The notes under the pieces were generated by a model. It made no database searches. It was not told where the DNA came from and saw only the letters and a list, made by a program, of their open reading frames with translations. A stretch of 37,344 nt of DNA from an uncultured Pelagibacteraceae bacterium (lineage in GTDB: Bacteria; Pseudomonadota; Alphaproteobacteria; Pelagibacterales; Pelagibacteraceae): contig CACJUZ010000007.1 in assembly GCA_902596745.1 (NCBI GenBank), positions 1-37,344 on the forward strand, in the 5' to 3' direction. Below are positions 7,205-17,433 of this stretch, piece after piece; the first letter of the stretch is position 1, and every line of letters starts with the position of its first letter. The position numbers and the translations under genes are program-made.

Positions 7205-9283
7205 CTACAATACCTCTCTTTTACCAACATGATTTGCTTTACTAACGATACCTTTTTCTTCCATCATATCAATAATTCTAGCTGCTCTGTTATATCCGAT
7301 TTGCAATTTCCTTTGTAAAAAACTAGTTGAAGCCTTTCCTTCTGATTTAACAATATTTATAGCCTCATTATAAAGCTCATCCCCTTCCTCTTCTGAAACA
7401 TTGGTATTTTCGTCTAAAGAGTTGGACACCGCTGTAATATCTTCAATGTAATCAGGTACACCTTGAGCTCGTAAAACACTACTAATTTTTTCTATTTCTT
7501 TTTCTGAAACATATGGACCATGAATCCTAATAATTCTATTAGCCGATGACATAAAAAGCATATCCCCCTTTCCTAGTAATTGTTCTGCACCTTGTTCCCC
7601 AAGTATTGTTCTACTATCTATTTTAGAACTCACTTGAAAAGAAACTCGTGTCGGAAAATTCGCTTTGATAGTCCCAGTTATTACATCGACACTTGGTCTT
7701 TGCGTCGCCATTATTATATGAATTCCTGCTGCTCTTGCCATTTGAGATAGTTTCTGAATGTAGTTTTCTATTTCTTTTCCAGCAACGAGCATGAGATCTG
7801 ACATTTCGTCTACAACAACAACAATATAAGGCATTTTTAAATTATGTTTTTCATTATATCCGTCAATGTTTCTTACTCCCACTTTTGACATTAACTTATA
7901 TCTATTATTCATTTCTTTTACTGTCCATCCCAATGCCAATGTAGCCTTTTTTGCATCTGTAATTACCGGTGAAAGCAAATGAGGAATTCCTTCATAAGCT
8001 GAAAGCTCTAACATCTTTGGATCAATTAAAATTAGTTTACAAAGTTCAGGACTCAATTTGTACAACAAAGATGTTATAATAGTGTTTACGCAAACAGATT
8101 TTCCAGACCCTGTAGTGCCTGCAATTAATAAGTGAGGCATTGAAGTTAAATCGCCAATTATAGGTACGCCAGAAATACTTTTTCCCAATGCTATAGGAAG
8201 TTTTAAATCACGACTCTTAAATCGATCATTAGATATAATTTCTCTTAAAAAGACACCCTCTCTATTCTCATTTGGTATTTCTATTCCAACAGTATTTTTA
8301 CCTGGTATGACTGCGACCCTTGCCGATGTTGAGCTGGTATTTCTTGCCAAATCATCAGACAAGTTTACAATTTTTGAAACTTTTACTCCTGCTGCTGGCT
8401 CAAACTCATACAAACTTACAACTGGCCCATTATTAATTTTTTGTATTTTTCCACTAATACCGAAGTCTTGTAAAATTCCCTCCATAAATTCCCCATCAGG
8501 TCTATTTTTGTTCATTTGTTGAGGAGATAATTTTGAATTGTTCTTCTCAAGTAAATCAATAGAGGGCAAATGAAATTTTTTTATTTTTTCAGTTGGTTTA
8601 GCCTGTTCTTTGGTAAAGAAAAAACTTTGTTGAGGCTCTTTCTTATCTTCATTTAATAAATCTTTTTCTGCCAATTCATCATTAGTGTTTGAGATATTTT
8701 CAATTTTTTTATTTGATGAAAAAGAAAATAATTTTAATAAAATTATTTTCAAATTTATCTCAGAGCTTAAAACAAAAAATAAAATTGTTAAAACAATTAA
8801 AACAAAGCTTGAATATTGATTTTCTATTACATTTGAATATTGATTTATAAAATTAAAAATTAATCCACCAACAAATCCTGAGTTTCCATTATCAAGAAGC
8901 CAAAAAGAATTATTAAAAGTTATATGTAAATATGTACATCCGAATATTAAATACAAAGTAAGAAAAAATAATTTTAAAGTAATATTTTTTAATTCTTTAT
9001 AAATTATTAATTTTAAACCCCAAGAAATTAAAGTAATTAAAACTAGAAATGAAATTAGTCCAAAACTTTGTAATAAAAAATCTGAAACTTTACTTCCGTA
9101 TATGCCAAAGAAATTCTTTATATTTGAGTTGGATTCACCATATATTAGCGTTGGATCAGATGGAGAATAAGTCGCGAATGAAATAGTTAAAGCTATTCCT
9201 AAAGAAATCAGCAGCAATCCAATAAACTCAAAGGTTCGCTTTTTTAAAAAATTTGTTAAACTATTTAAAAAGTTTGTATTCAT
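7205..9283 (-). CDS. ftsK: DNA translocase FtsK
   Basis: 692 residues. It couples division to chromosome segregation by pumping DNA at the septum. About four hydrophobic segments fill the first 180 residues (first near 16-38), followed by a short Lys/Glu-rich linker of about 80 residues, far shorter than in E. coli. The motor has Walker A GTTGSGKS near residue 390, Walker B VVVVDEMSDLM, and MATQRPSVDVITG. The C-terminal gamma winged helix (S-F-L-Q-R-K-L-Q-I-G-Y-N-R-A-A-R) would read KOPS-type polar sequences and contact XerD. It forms an operon with lolA and lies 33 bp from divergent ubiH-like gene. Confidence 0.96.
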   Translation of the reverse strand: MNTNFLNSLTNFLKKRTFEFIGLLLISLGIALTISFATYSPSDPTLIYGESNSNIKNFFGIYGSKVSDFLLQSFGLISFLVLITLISWGLKLIIYKELKNITLKLFFLTLYLIFGCTYLHITFNNSFWLLDNGNSGFVGGLIFNFINQYSNVIENQYSSFVLIVLTILFFVLSSEINLKIILLKLFSFSSNKKIENISNTNDELAEKDLLNEDKKEPQQSFFFTKEQAKPTEKIKKFHLPSIDLLEKNNSKLSPQQMNKNRPDGEFMEGILQDFGISGKIQKINNGPVVSLYEFEPAAGVKVSKIVNLSDDLARNTSSTSARVAVIPGKNTVGIEIPNENREGVFLREIISNDRFKSRDLKLPIALGKSISGVPIIGDLTSMPHLLIAGTTGSGKSVCVNTIITSLLYKLSPELCKLILIDPKMLELSAYEGIPHLLSPVITDAKKATLALGWTVKEMNNRYKLMSKVGVRNIDGYNEKHNLKMPYIVVVVDEMSDLMLVAGKEIENYIQKLSQMARAAGIHIIMATQRPSVDVITGTIKANFPTRVSFQVSSKIDSRTILGEQGAEQLLGKGDMLFMSSANRIIRIHGPYVSEKEIEKISSVLRAQGVPDYIEDITAVSNSLDENTNVSEEEGDELYNEAINIVKSEGKASTSFLQRKLQIGYNRAARIIDMMEEKGIVSKANHVGKREVL

Positions 9284-9316
9284 ATCGAATCGTAATACCT
9301 ACTTTTTACCATTATT

Positions 9317-10447
9317 ATGAAAAAACATAAAATATGCATTGTAGGCGGTGGTTTAACTGGTCTGATAACAGCTCTTGTATTGAGTGAAAAAGGATTGGGT
9401 ATAGATTTAATAGTTGAAAACAAAACATCTAAAAACAAAGATTTAAGAGTTACCGCAGTATCTGAAAAAAATGTGGAATTTTTGAAATCTTCGATAAAAA
9501 ATATAAATTTTAAATTATTCTATCCTGTTAAAAAAATTAATCTTTTTTTTGAGAAGAATAATCAAACAAAAAATTTTTTAAATTTTGATGAAAATAAAAA
9601 TTTAATGTTCTTTTTTGAAAACAAATTGACTAAAGATCATTTAACTAAATTACTGAAAAAAACAAAAATTAAAGTTCAAAAAAAAACAATAAAATCAATC
9701 GATCTAGCTGAAAATAAAGTTTTTACTAATCTATCTTCAAAATCTTATGATTTAGTAGTTTTATGTTTGGGATCAAACTCCTTAATTTATCAAAAGATAA
9801 GTGGCAACAGAGAAATCCAGAAAAATTACAAAGAGCACTCCATAACTTGTTCTGTTAAACATCAGATTAAAGACATTGGAGCTCAGCAGTTTTTTTTGAA
9901 AGAAGGACCTCTTGCGATATTACCTTATAATAAAAATAAATTTTCTGTAGTATGGAGTATTGAAGATAAATATTTTATAAAAAATAAAGAAAATATTACA
10001 AACTATTTAAAAACTAAACTATCAAATTTATTGAAAACAAATAAAATATCTTTAGGAAATATTCAAAGCTATCCTTTGAAGTTATCATTAAAAAGAAACT
10101 ATTATAAAAAAAATGCAATAATTTTAGGAGATGGTCTGCACGTAGTTCATCCTTTAGCAGGACAAGGGTTTAATTTAATTCTAAGAGATATTAAAAAATT
10201 GAGTGAACTTATTTCTAAAAATCTTAGATTGGGTTTATCTATAAAAGACTCAAATATACCTAAAGATTTGTCAGATAGCAGGAAACCAGAAAATATACTA
10301 GTAGGACTAGGAATAGACACAACAAGAAAATTTTTTAAGAGCAATAAATATTTAGATCCAATAAAAGAAAACATTTTAAATAATTTTTCCAAATCAAAGT
10401 TATTAAAAAAAATTACCAAAAGGGTTGCAAACCTAGGTTTAAGCTAA
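9317..10447 (+). CDS. UbiH/COQ6-family FAD-dependent hydroxylase
   Basis: 376 residues. An N-terminal Rossmann FAD motif (C-I-V-G-G-G-L-T-G-L) and the C-terminal G-D-G-L-H-V-V-H-P-L-A-G-Q-G-F-N-L motif near residue 275 are diagnostic of the UbiH/VisC/COQ6 flavin monooxygenases that hydroxylate the ubiquinone ring. Which ring position it acts on cannot be told; some Alphaproteobacteria use one broad enzyme for several steps. The stop overlaps the mnmE start (TAATG). The rest is strongly Lys/Asn-drifted compared with better-studied relatives. Confidence 0.87.
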   Translation: MKKHKICIVGGGLTGLITALVLSEKGLGIDLIVENKTSKNKDLRVTAVSEKNVEFLKSSIKNINFKLFYPVKKINLFFEKNNQTKNFLNFDENKNLMFFFENKLTKDHLTKLLKKTKIKVQKKTIKSIDLAENKVFTNLSSKSYDLVVLCLGSNSLIYQKISGNREIQKNYKEHSITCSVKHQIKDIGAQQFFLKEGPLAILPYNKNKFSVVWSIEDKYFIKNKENITNYLKTKLSNLLKTNKISLGNIQSYPLKLSLKRNYYKKNAIILGDGLHVVHPLAGQGFNLILRDIKKLSELISKNLRLGLSIKDSNIPKDLSDSRKPENILVGLGIDTTRKFFKSNKYLDPIKENILNNFSKSKLLKKITKRVANLGLS

Positions 10448-11775
10448 TGAATATTTTTGCTTTGTCTTCTGGCAGAGGCCCATGTGGTATAGCTATAATT
10501 AGAATGTCAGGTCCTGATACTTTAAGTATTTGCAAACTCATTTCAAAAGAAAAGAAGATTAAAGAAAATGAGATAAACCTTTGTAAATTTTTTGATCCAA
10601 GTAATGGTACTATTATTGATCCTGAAGCTTTATTGTTGTGGTTTCCAAAGCCAAATAGTTTTACAGGTGACGATTTAGCGGAATTTCATGTTCATGGAAG
10701 TAATGCAATTATAAGCTATTTTCTTAAAGTATTATCAAATCAAAAAAACTGCAGAATGGCTGAACCAGGAGAATTCACAAGAATAGCTTTTCATAATAAT
10801 AAAATTGACCTTTTAAAAGCAGAAAGTATTGGAGATTTAATACATTCTGAAACTGAACTACAAAGAAAGCAAGCAGTAAATTTAGTTAATGGTCACGCTT
10901 CCAAATATTACGATGAATTAAGATCAAAATTAATAAAATCCCTCTCTTTTATCGAAGCTAAAATTGATTTTGCCGAGGATGATCTTCCTGAAAATGTTTT
11001 AAAAGAGGCTCATAAAACAATTAAATCAATATATAGTGACATAAGAAAAATTATTGATGACAACAAAGTAGGTGAAAAAATCAGAGACGGATTTAGAGTA
11101 TCAATTATTGGAGAAACAAATGTTGGGAAGTCTTCGTTATTAAATTTATTATCAAAAAGAGATGCAGCAATAGTGTCCGATGAAGCTGGAACAACCAGAG
11201 ATGTCATTGAGACTTATCTTAACCTAGATGGTTATCCAGTTATTCTTGCAGATACAGCTGGGATCAGAGAAGCAAAGAATGAAGTTGAAAAAAAAGGAAT
11301 ATCACTAGCATTTAGAAAATTTAAAGAAGCTGATTTAAATATTGTAGTAGTTGATAATTCAAATAAAACAATTAATGATAAAATTAAATCTATGATTAAT
11401 AAAGACTCAATAGTTTTACTAAATAAATCTGATGTTCAAGATAAAGAAAATCATAAATTTGATGTAGATACAATATTAGCTTCTGTAAAAAATAATAAGA
11501 ATATTGATAAATTAATAAATTTAATCAAACAAAAGCTTGATAAAAAATTTTCATCAAATAACAATGCTTTAATTACAAGAGAGAGACATAGAGTAAAGCT
11601 AAACGAGTGTTTGAAAGAGATAGATAAGTTCTTAAAGAAAGATCAAAACAAAGACTTAGAATTAGCTGCTGAAGATCTAAGAATGGCTACTAGACATTTA
11701 GGAAGTATAGTTGGAAAAGTAGATGTAGAAGAGATTTTAGGGTCAATTTTTAAGGATTTTTGCATAGGCAAATAA
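10447..11775 (+). CDS. mnmE: tRNA modification GTPase MnmE
   Basis: 442 residues. It works with MnmG to put a (carboxymethyl)aminomethyl group on wobble U34 of several tRNAs. An N-terminal folate-binding domain (opening I-F-A-L-S-S-G-R-G, then GDDLAEFHVHGS) is followed by a helical part and an inserted Ras-like G domain: G1 GETNVGKSS near residue 222, the TTRD loop, DTAG(I)R, and NKSD as G4. The chain ends in C-I-G-K, the C-x-G-K catalytic terminus. Its partner gene mnmG is next downstream. Confidence 0.97.
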   Translation: MNIFALSSGRGPCGIAIIRMSGPDTLSICKLISKEKKIKENEINLCKFFDPSNGTIIDPEALLLWFPKPNSFTGDDLAEFHVHGSNAIISYFLKVLSNQKNCRMAEPGEFTRIAFHNNKIDLLKAESIGDLIHSETELQRKQAVNLVNGHASKYYDELRSKLIKSLSFIEAKIDFAEDDLPENVLKEAHKTIKSIYSDIRKIIDDNKVGEKIRDGFRVSIIGETNVGKSSLLNLLSKRDAAIVSDEAGTTRDVIETYLNLDGYPVILADTAGIREAKNEVEKKGISLAFRKFKEADLNIVVVDNSNKTINDKIKSMINKDSIVLLNKSDVQDKENHKFDVDTILASVKNNKNIDKLINLIKQKLDKKFSSNNNALITRERHRVKLNECLKEIDKFLKKDQNKDLELAAEDLRMATRHLGSIVGKVDVEEILGSIFKDFCIGK

Positions 11776-11840
11776 TAATAAATTAATTTTGTGTAGTAAT
11801 TACTTCTTGTAATCTAAATTATCAGCGTTACATTCTAATT

Positions 11841-13709
11841 ATGACTAAACAAAATTATGATGTAGTTGTTATTGGTGGTGGGCATGCTGGATGCGAAGCT
11901 GCTGCAGCTTCCGCTAGAATGGGCGTCAATACTGCTCTTTTTACACATAAAATTGAGACCATCGGTGAGATGTCTTGTAATCCAGCCATAGGCGGACTTG
12001 GAAAAGGTCATTTGGTTCGTGAGATAGACGCCCTAGATGGTGTAATGGGTATAGTCTCTGATAAATCAGGTATTCAGTTTCGATTATTAAACAGAAGCAG
12101 AGGACCAGCAGTTAGAGGACCAAGAACTCAATCAGACAGAGCTCTTTATAAGTACCATATGCAAAAAATTTTACTAAATTATAAAAATTTAACTGTGATA
12201 GCTGACCCTGTTGTTAAATTTTTGTTTGATGACAATCAAGTTATAGGTTTTTTATGTAAAAGTGGTAAGGAGATCATGTGTAAGGAACTTATCTTGACGA
12301 CTGGAACTTTTTTAAACGGATTAATACACATTGGTGAAACACAAATCCCTGCAGGAAGATATGACGAAAAACCATCTACTGGCTTAAGTGAACAATTAGC
12401 TAAATTTAAAATGAAAATAGGAAGACTGAAAACTGGTACACCACCTAGGTTGGACGGGTCTACAATAAATTATGATGATTTAGAAATGCAGCCAGCTGAT
12501 GCAGATCCTTACTTTTTTTCTTTTTTAACAGAGAAATTAGAAAACAAACAGATTTCATGTGGCATGACTCATACTAATGATGAGGTACATAAAATCATTA
12601 GTGATAATATTAATAGGAGCGCGATGTATTCTGGCAACATTAAAGGTGTTGGACCAAGATATTGTCCGTCCATAGAAGATAAAATTGTAAAGTTTAAAGA
12701 AAAACAAAAACATCAAATTTTTTTAGAACCAGAAGGATTAAAGGACAATACTGTTTACCCAAATGGCATTTCAACATCCCTTCCTGAGGAGATACAGCTC
12801 AAAATATTAAGTAAAATCAAGGGTTTAGAGAGCGTTAAGATGAAAAGAGCGGGGTATGCTATAGAATATGATTATGTAGACCCAAGGGAGCTAAACCCGA
12901 CTTTAGAGGCAAAAAAAATTAAATCGTTATTTCTAGCAGGACAAATTAATGGAACTACTGGGTATGAAGAGGCTGCTGCTCAGGGACTAATTGCTGGTAT
13001 TAATGCTGCTTTGAAAATTATAAAAAAACAAGAATTTATTTTAGACAGATCTGAGTCTTACATTGGAGTTATGATAGATGATTTAATAACTAAAGGTGTG
13101 TCAGAGCCATATCGTATGTTTACGTCAAGAGCAGAATATAGATTATCTTTAAGAGCAGACAACGCAGATCAAAGGCTAACTCCATCAGGAATTAAAATTA
13201 ATTGTGTGGGAAAAAACAGAACCAAAATATTTTTAGATAAACAAAAAAAATTAACTCAGATTTTAGATTATCTTCAATCAAATTTAATATCACCCAATGA
13301 AGCAAGTAAACATGAAATCAAAATTGCTCAAGATGGAGTTAAAAGATCTGGTATTGAGTTGATGTCACAGAGAAATTTAAATATGGCAAAAATAAGGCAG
13401 ATATGGCCCGCATTACCTTCGTTTGGAGTTGATTTGGATGATCAAGTTGAAATTGATGCTCACTACTCTGGATACCTTAAAAGACAGTCTCATGATATAG
13501 CCGCTTTCAAAAAAGATGAGGGTATAAAAATACCTGATAAAATTGACTACGACATATTTAGCGGTCTATCTAATGAGGTCAAATCAAAATTAAAATCAAT
13601 AAGGCCTAAAACACTTGGACAAGCTCTAAGAATAGATGGAGTAACTCCAGCAGCAGCTATTATTTTACTCGGTTATATTAAAACCAGGAAAAAAAGGGCT
13701 TCAGCTTGA
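11841..13709 (+). CDS. mnmG: tRNA uridine-5-carboxymethylaminomethyl modification enzyme MnmG
   Basis: 622 residues, normal length. The FAD motif [13 protein letters not shown] lies at residues 8-20. The signatures [20 protein letters not shown] and the [13 protein letters not shown] loop are clear, as is [20 protein letters not shown]. It forms the complex with MnmE. A 65-bp spacer after mnmE holds a short inverted repeat AGTAATTACT but no clear promoter. The stop overlaps the rsmG start by four bases (TTGA). Confidence 0.98.
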   Translation: MTKQNYDVVVIGGGHAGCEAAAASARMGVNTALFTHKIETIGEMSCNPAIGGLGKGHLVREIDALDGVMGIVSDKSGIQFRLLNRSRGPAVRGPRTQSDRALYKYHMQKILLNYKNLTVIADPVVKFLFDDNQVIGFLCKSGKEIMCKELILTTGTFLNGLIHIGETQIPAGRYDEKPSTGLSEQLAKFKMKIGRLKTGTPPRLDGSTINYDDLEMQPADADPYFFSFLTEKLENKQISCGMTHTNDEVHKIISDNINRSAMYSGNIKGVGPRYCPSIEDKIVKFKEKQKHQIFLEPEGLKDNTVYPNGISTSLPEEIQLKILSKIKGLESVKMKRAGYAIEYDYVDPRELNPTLEAKKIKSLFLAGQINGTTGYEEAAAQGLIAGINAALKIIKKQEFILDRSESYIGVMIDDLITKGVSEPYRMFTSRAEYRLSLRADNADQRLTPSGIKINCVGKNRTKIFLDKQKKLTQILDYLQSNLISPNEASKHEIKIAQDGVKRSGIELMSQRNLNMAKIRQIWPALPSFGVDLDDQVEIDAHYSGYLKRQSHDIAAFKKDEGIKIPDKIDYDIFSGLSNEVKSKLKSIRPKTLGQALRIDGVTPAAAIILLGYIKTRKKRASA

Positions 13710-14326
13710 TAACCGGGTCTAGTGTAAAAAGAATACTCCTAAAAGATTTTAATTTTAATGCTCCAATGATAAATAAATTGGATATTTTCGCAAAAAAACT
13801 ACTCATTTTTAATAAAAAACACAATTTAATATCTAAAAATACGGAAAATGAAATATGGGACAGACATATTTTAGATAGTGCACAAATTATTAAATTTATC
13901 GATGTTAAGGAGTGTTCAGGGATAGCTGATTTAGGTACTGGCGGTGGTTTTCCTGGTATTATTTTAGCTATCTATTTTCAAAATTTCAATTTTCACGTGA
14001 AACTATATGAAAAATCACCAGTAAAATCAGCTTTTTTGACAAATATTTCAAATATACTAGGCCTGGACTGCAAAATCATATGTAAGGACATAAATTTAAT
14101 AAAAATTGACTCCAATTACATAGTTTGTAGGGCATTTAGAAAATTACCCTATATATTGAATATTTCACGTGAAAACTGTACAAAAAAGCATAAAATTATC
14201 ATTATGAAAGGAAGAAATGCACAACAAGAAATAAATAATACTTCCATGATGAACAATTATAAGTATAGATTAGAAAATAGTATTACGGATAGTGATTCTA
14301 AAATAATTATTCTTAATGCGAAATAA
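13706..14326 (+). CDS. rsmG: 16S rRNA (guanine-527-N7) methyltransferase RsmG
   Basis: 206 residues. The SAM-binding motif [13 protein letters not shown] near residue 72 and the upstream W-D-R-H-I-L-D-S-A match RsmG (GidB), which methylates G527 of 16S rRNA. The likely start is TTG, embedded in the mnmG stop as TTGA; no better ATG exists before the conserved part. The reading frame carries two parS-like sites (13989-14004 and 14161-14176), so this segment is under both coding and ParB-binding constraint. Confidence 0.93.
   Translation: MITGSSVKRILLKDFNFNAPMINKLDIFAKKLLIFNKKHNLISKNTENEIWDRHILDSAQIIKFIDVKECSGIADLGTGGGFPGIILAIYFQNFNFHVKLYEKSPVKSAFLTNISNILGLDCKIICKDINLIKIDSNYIVCRAFRKLPYILNISRENCTKKHKIIIMKGRNAQQEINNTSMMNNYKYRLENSITDSDSKIIILNAK
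13989..14004. promoter_or_regulatory. parS-like centromere site 1
   Basis: The 16-mer reads ATTTTCACGTGAAACT. It contains the full palindromic core TTTCACGTGAAA and matches the widely conserved ParB site TGTTTCACGTGAAACA at 13 of 16 positions. It lies in rsmG, 330-340 bp upstream of parA, the classical setting of chromosomal parS. Confidence 0.8.
14161..14176. promoter_or_regulatory. parS-like centromere site 2
   Basis: The 16-mer reads TATTTCACGTGAAAAC, again with the perfect 12-bp core TTTCACGTGAAA, and matches the parS consensus at 13 of 16 positions. It is 172 bp from the first site and about 155 bp before parA. Two perfect 12-bp cores this close in AT-rich DNA, next to parAB, are unlikely to be chance. 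Confidence 0.8.
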
Positions 14327-14331
14327 ATTTT

Positions 14332-15126
14332 GTGAAACCGAACATCATAGCTGTGATAAATCAAAAGGGTGGAGTTGGAAAAACCACTACTGTTATTAAT
14401 TTAGCCGCTTCACTGTCCATTTTGGGTCAAAATAATCTTGTAATGGATTTAGACCCTCAAGGTAATGCTACTACGGGTCTAGGAAAGTCTAATAACGATG
14501 ACGATAAAAATATTTACAATCTTCTTATAAAAAAAATAAATTTAAAAGACGGTTTACAAAAAACTGATATCAAAAATTTAGATATCTTTGGGTCAAATGT
14601 AAATCTTTCAGGCTTGGAAGTCGAAACTGCTAGTGATGAGAATAGAGCTTTCATTCTAAAAGAGATTTTAAACAACAATAGTGAAATAATAAATGTGTAT
14701 GATAATATTTTCATAGATTGCCCGCCATCCTTGAGCTTATTAACGATAATGGCATTAGTTTCAGCAAATGAAATATTAGTTCCTCTTCAAACAGAATTTT
14801 TTGCTTTAGAGGGAATAACTCAATTGGTTAAAACAATAGATAGAATAAAAATTAATTTGAATCCATCTTTAAGTGTAAGAGGAATTTTACTCACAATGTT
14901 TGATAAAAGAAATAAGTTATCATCTCAAGTTGATAAAGAAGCGAGAAATTATTTTAAAGAAAAAGTGTACCAATCAGTTATACCAAGAAATGTAAGACTG
15001 TCCGAAGCACCTTCTCATGGCCAACCATGTGTAACGTACGATAAATCTTGTAGTGGAAGTAAGGCATATTTTAAATTAGCGGAAGAGTTTAAAAGTCAAA
15101 CAAATAAAATAGGAAGTGCAGCATGA
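14332..15126 (+). CDS. parA: Chromosome partitioning ATPase ParA
   Basis: 264 residues. Deviant Walker A at the N-terminus, NQKGGVGKTTT (residues 10-20), with the signature lysine; DLDPQGNATTGLG; and Walker B as N-I-F-I-D-C-P-P-S-L. It is a Soj/ParA-type ATPase without the N-terminal DNA-binding extension of plasmid ParA proteins, so the chromosomal form. ATP-bound dimers coat the nucleoid and are pulled off by ParB. The start is GTG, 5 bp after rsmG; it overlaps parB by four bases (ATGA). Confidence 0.97.
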   Translation: MKPNIIAVINQKGGVGKTTTVINLAASLSILGQNNLVMDLDPQGNATTGLGKSNNDDDKNIYNLLIKKINLKDGLQKTDIKNLDIFGSNVNLSGLEVETASDENRAFILKEILNNNSEIINVYDNIFIDCPPSLSLLTIMALVSANEILVPLQTEFFALEGITQLVKTIDRIKINLNPSLSVRGILLTMFDKRNKLSSQVDKEARNYFKEKVYQSVIPRNVRLSEAPSHGQPCVTYDKSCSGSKAYFKLAEEFKSQTNKIGSAA

Positions 15127-15980
15127 ATGCAAAGAAAAATAAAGGCTTAGGAAAGGGATTATCAGCACTGTTTGGAGATCAAAAAAAGCCTGAAAATACA
15201 AATAAAATTGAGGAGAATGTTCAAAAAGCGCTTATAGGGGAGCTAGCTAGAAATAAGTATCAACCAAGGTCGGTATTTGATGAAAGTAAATTGACAGAAC
15301 TTTCTCAATCTATAAAAAAAAATGGGATTATTCAACCAATTGCAGTTCGTAAAAACAAATCTTCATCCGAGCCATATGAAATTGTTGCTGGTGAAAGACG
15401 ATGGCTAGCAGCTCAAAAAGCTGGCTTGCATGAAGTTCCTATAACTATTTTGGATTTAAATGATAGTGAGACTTTAGAAGTTGCCATAGTTGAAAATATT
15501 CAAAGAGAAGATTTAAATATTGTTGAAGAAGCCAAAGGGTATAAAAGATTGAACGAGGAGTTTGGATATGATCAAGACAAAATAGCTACTATGATGTCAA
15601 GAAGTCGAAGCCATATTAGCAATACTTTAAGACTTTTAAATTTACCCAAAGATATTATAGCAATGTTAGAACAGGGAGAGCTGACAGCTGGACAAGCGAG
15701 GCCACTTATTGGAATGCCTAACGCTTCATCTATCGCAGAAGAGATTGTTGCAAAGAAATTATCTGCTAGATCTATAGAAAATATAAAAAAAAAGAATACT
15801 AAATCTTTTACGATTGACCCCAATGTGTTTGATGCGCAAAGGGATATTGAAAGATCCCTAGGTTTAAAGGTTTTGATTCAAAATAAAAAAAATAATTCTG
15901 GAAAACTTACCATAGAATACAAAAATTTAGATCAATTAGACTTTTTATCTGAATTGCTTAAAAATAAATCCAAGAATTAG
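15123..15980 (+). CDS. parB: Chromosome partitioning protein ParB
   Basis: 285 residues. The N-terminal K-G-L-G-K-G-L-S-A-L-F-G motif is the usual ParA-contacting segment. The CTPase/ParB core shows N-x-x-Q-P-R, GERRWLAAQKAG and VENIQREDLN. The helix-turn-helix region S-R-S-R-S-H-I-S-N-T-L-R-L-L near residue 160 reads parS, and a C-terminal dimerisation part follows. The two parS-like sites in rsmG are its probable loading sites. The last 23 bp overlap the end of holA on the other strand. Confidence 0.97.
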   Translation: MNAKKNKGLGKGLSALFGDQKKPENTNKIEENVQKALIGELARNKYQPRSVFDESKLTELSQSIKKNGIIQPIAVRKNKSSSEPYEIVAGERRWLAAQKAGLHEVPITILDLNDSETLEVAIVENIQREDLNIVEEAKGYKRLNEEFGYDQDKIATMMSRSRSHISNTLRLLNLPKDIIAMLEQGELTAGQARPLIGMPNASSIAEEIVAKKLSARSIENIKKKNTKSFTIDPNVFDAQRDIERSLGLKVLIQNKKNNSGKLTIEYKNLDQLDFLSELLKNKSKN

Positions 15981-16959
15981 AGCAAATATTCGTAATAGAG
16001 TTTTTAACAATAGTAAGATTGTTTAAAGAACTGTTAGTTTTGATACTTTTTTCTATTTTGTTTAAATATTCTAGTGCTTTAATTACTCTTTGTTTATCCC
16101 ATTTTTGGAGCATATTTAGAAAAATGGGTTTATCTTTCCAAAAAATTGGAGGCTTTACTTTGCTTATCGCATCATTAATATTCCGATATGTACTATTAAG
16201 CTTATGAATCTCTAAAAGTTTCACAAGTCTTATATAAATCATGTTTAAGTAAAGATATGTATCCTCGTTTGCGAACGTAAAGTTTCCTAAAAGGTTGTTT
16301 AGTTTATTCTTTTCACCATTTAATGCTGCGTCTCTTATATTTTCAAATAACTCGTTTCTATCTGAGTTTAATAATATTTCTAAACTATCTTCCTCTAATA
16401 TTTTTTTATCATAAAATGATTTAATTTTTTCTATATTATTATAAATAGTTTTCCTATTTAAGTTTGAATAGTTAAGGATCATATTAATAATATTTGAGTT
16501 GATATTCTTAAACTCTTTAAGTTCATTTTGTATTAGTCTTTTAAGAGTTATTTCATTATCATTATAACACGGAATAATCGCTAGTTTTGGATCCTTTTCA
16601 AACAATGATCTTAATTTTGATCTTTTATCCAATAAATCGGCTAACAATAAGATCCTGACATTTTCTTTAGAATCAATTAAGTCTTCAATTTCTGAAAAAC
16701 TTTTGTCATTAACTTGATTTAAAATTAAAAGCTTTTTTTCTGAAAAAAGAGAAATATTTTTTATCTCTTTAGAAATTACATCTTTGTTCTTGGCTAAATC
16801 TTCTTGGTAAATATTAACGACATCTGCATTTTTTTCTACGTTTACAATGTTTTTTTTTAAATTTTCCTTGAGACCAATATTCTCTCCGTAAATAAGTATG
16901 AACTTAAATTGGACCAAATTATTTATATTATTCTCTATTTCAAAGCTTTTTAATATCAT
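15958..16959 (-). CDS. holA: DNA polymerase III delta subunit
   Basis: 333 residues, the usual HolA size. It loads the beta clamp as part of the clamp loader. Similarity is low in motif terms, but F-I-L-I-Y-G-E-N-I-G-L near residue 20, RILLLADLLDKRSKLR near 100 and the A-A-L-N-G-E-K helix near 215 fit the AAA+-like delta fold. The position leuS-lptE-holA is the standard proteobacterial order and supports the call strongly. It begins one base after the lptE stop. Confidence 0.9.
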   Translation of the reverse strand: MILKSFEIENNINNLVQFKFILIYGENIGLKENLKKNIVNVEKNADVVNIYQEDLAKNKDVISKEIKNISLFSEKKLLILNQVNDKSFSEIEDLIDSKENVRILLLADLLDKRSKLRSLFEKDPKLAIIPCYNDNEITLKRLIQNELKEFKNINSNIINMILNYSNLNRKTIYNNIEKIKSFYDKKILEEDSLEILLNSDRNELFENIRDAALNGEKNKLNNLLGNFTFANEDTYLYLNMIYIRLVKLLEIHKLNSTYRNINDAISKVKPPIFWKDKPIFLNMLQKWDKQRVIKALEYLNKIEKSIKTNSSLNNLTIVKNSITNICSNSWIYF

Positions 16960-16960
16960 T

Positions 16961-17428
16961 CTAATTATAATAAATTCTAAGTTGATCTAATATATCATTT
17001 ACAATTCTATCTATTAGAGAATTGTTTGCTTTTTTTGAGTTACTAACCGTATTTGAATAACTGTCTTCTACACTATAAATTTCATTAGCAGAGAAACTTC
17101 TTTTTATTTCTTTATTTGAATTAAGCTCAATTATTTTTACGTTAGCTAATAATGACAGATTATATTTTGTCACTTTGTTCTGAATATTTTTTTCTTTTAT
17201 CGATTTATCTTTTTTCAAATCTATGACAATTTTAATTTTATTTTGACTATTTTCGTTTGAAAATCTTTGTATTTTCTTCTGGATTATGAAAGTTTCTTTT
17301 AACTCGCCAGTAACTTCAAATTCTTGTACATGAAATTTTTTTTGGTCGGCAGAATTCATCTTCTGATAAGAACATGAACTTGTAAACAAAATGATAACAA
17401 AAAAAATTAAAATATTTGATTTAATCAT
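16961..17428 (-). CDS. lptE: LPS-assembly lipoprotein LptE-like
   Basis: 155 residues. A short signal sequence ends in a lipobox, F-T-S-S-C-S-Y, with the modified Cys at 19. The rest is a small beta-rich domain with paired Lys-rich strands, and S-F-S-A-N-E-I-Y-S-V-E-D-S-Y followed by a helix ending D-I-L-D-Q-L-R. That ending resembles LptE, which plugs the LptD pore in the outer membrane. Sequence similarity alone is weak; the position between leuS and holA makes LptE the best choice. Confidence 0.78.
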   Translation of the reverse strand: MIKSNILIFFVIILFTSSCSYQKMNSADQKKFHVQEFEVTGELKETFIIQKKIQRFSNENSQNKIKIVIDLKKDKSIKEKNIQNKVTKYNLSLLANVKIIELNSNKEIKRSFSANEIYSVEDSYSNTVSNSKKANNSLIDRIVNDILDQLRIYYN

Positions 17429-17433
17429 ATCAA

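Noticed and set aside
11776-11840. Promoter or operator in the mnmE-mnmG spacer
   Set aside because: Only a 10-bp AGTAATTACT palindrome and no hexamer pair with proper spacing.
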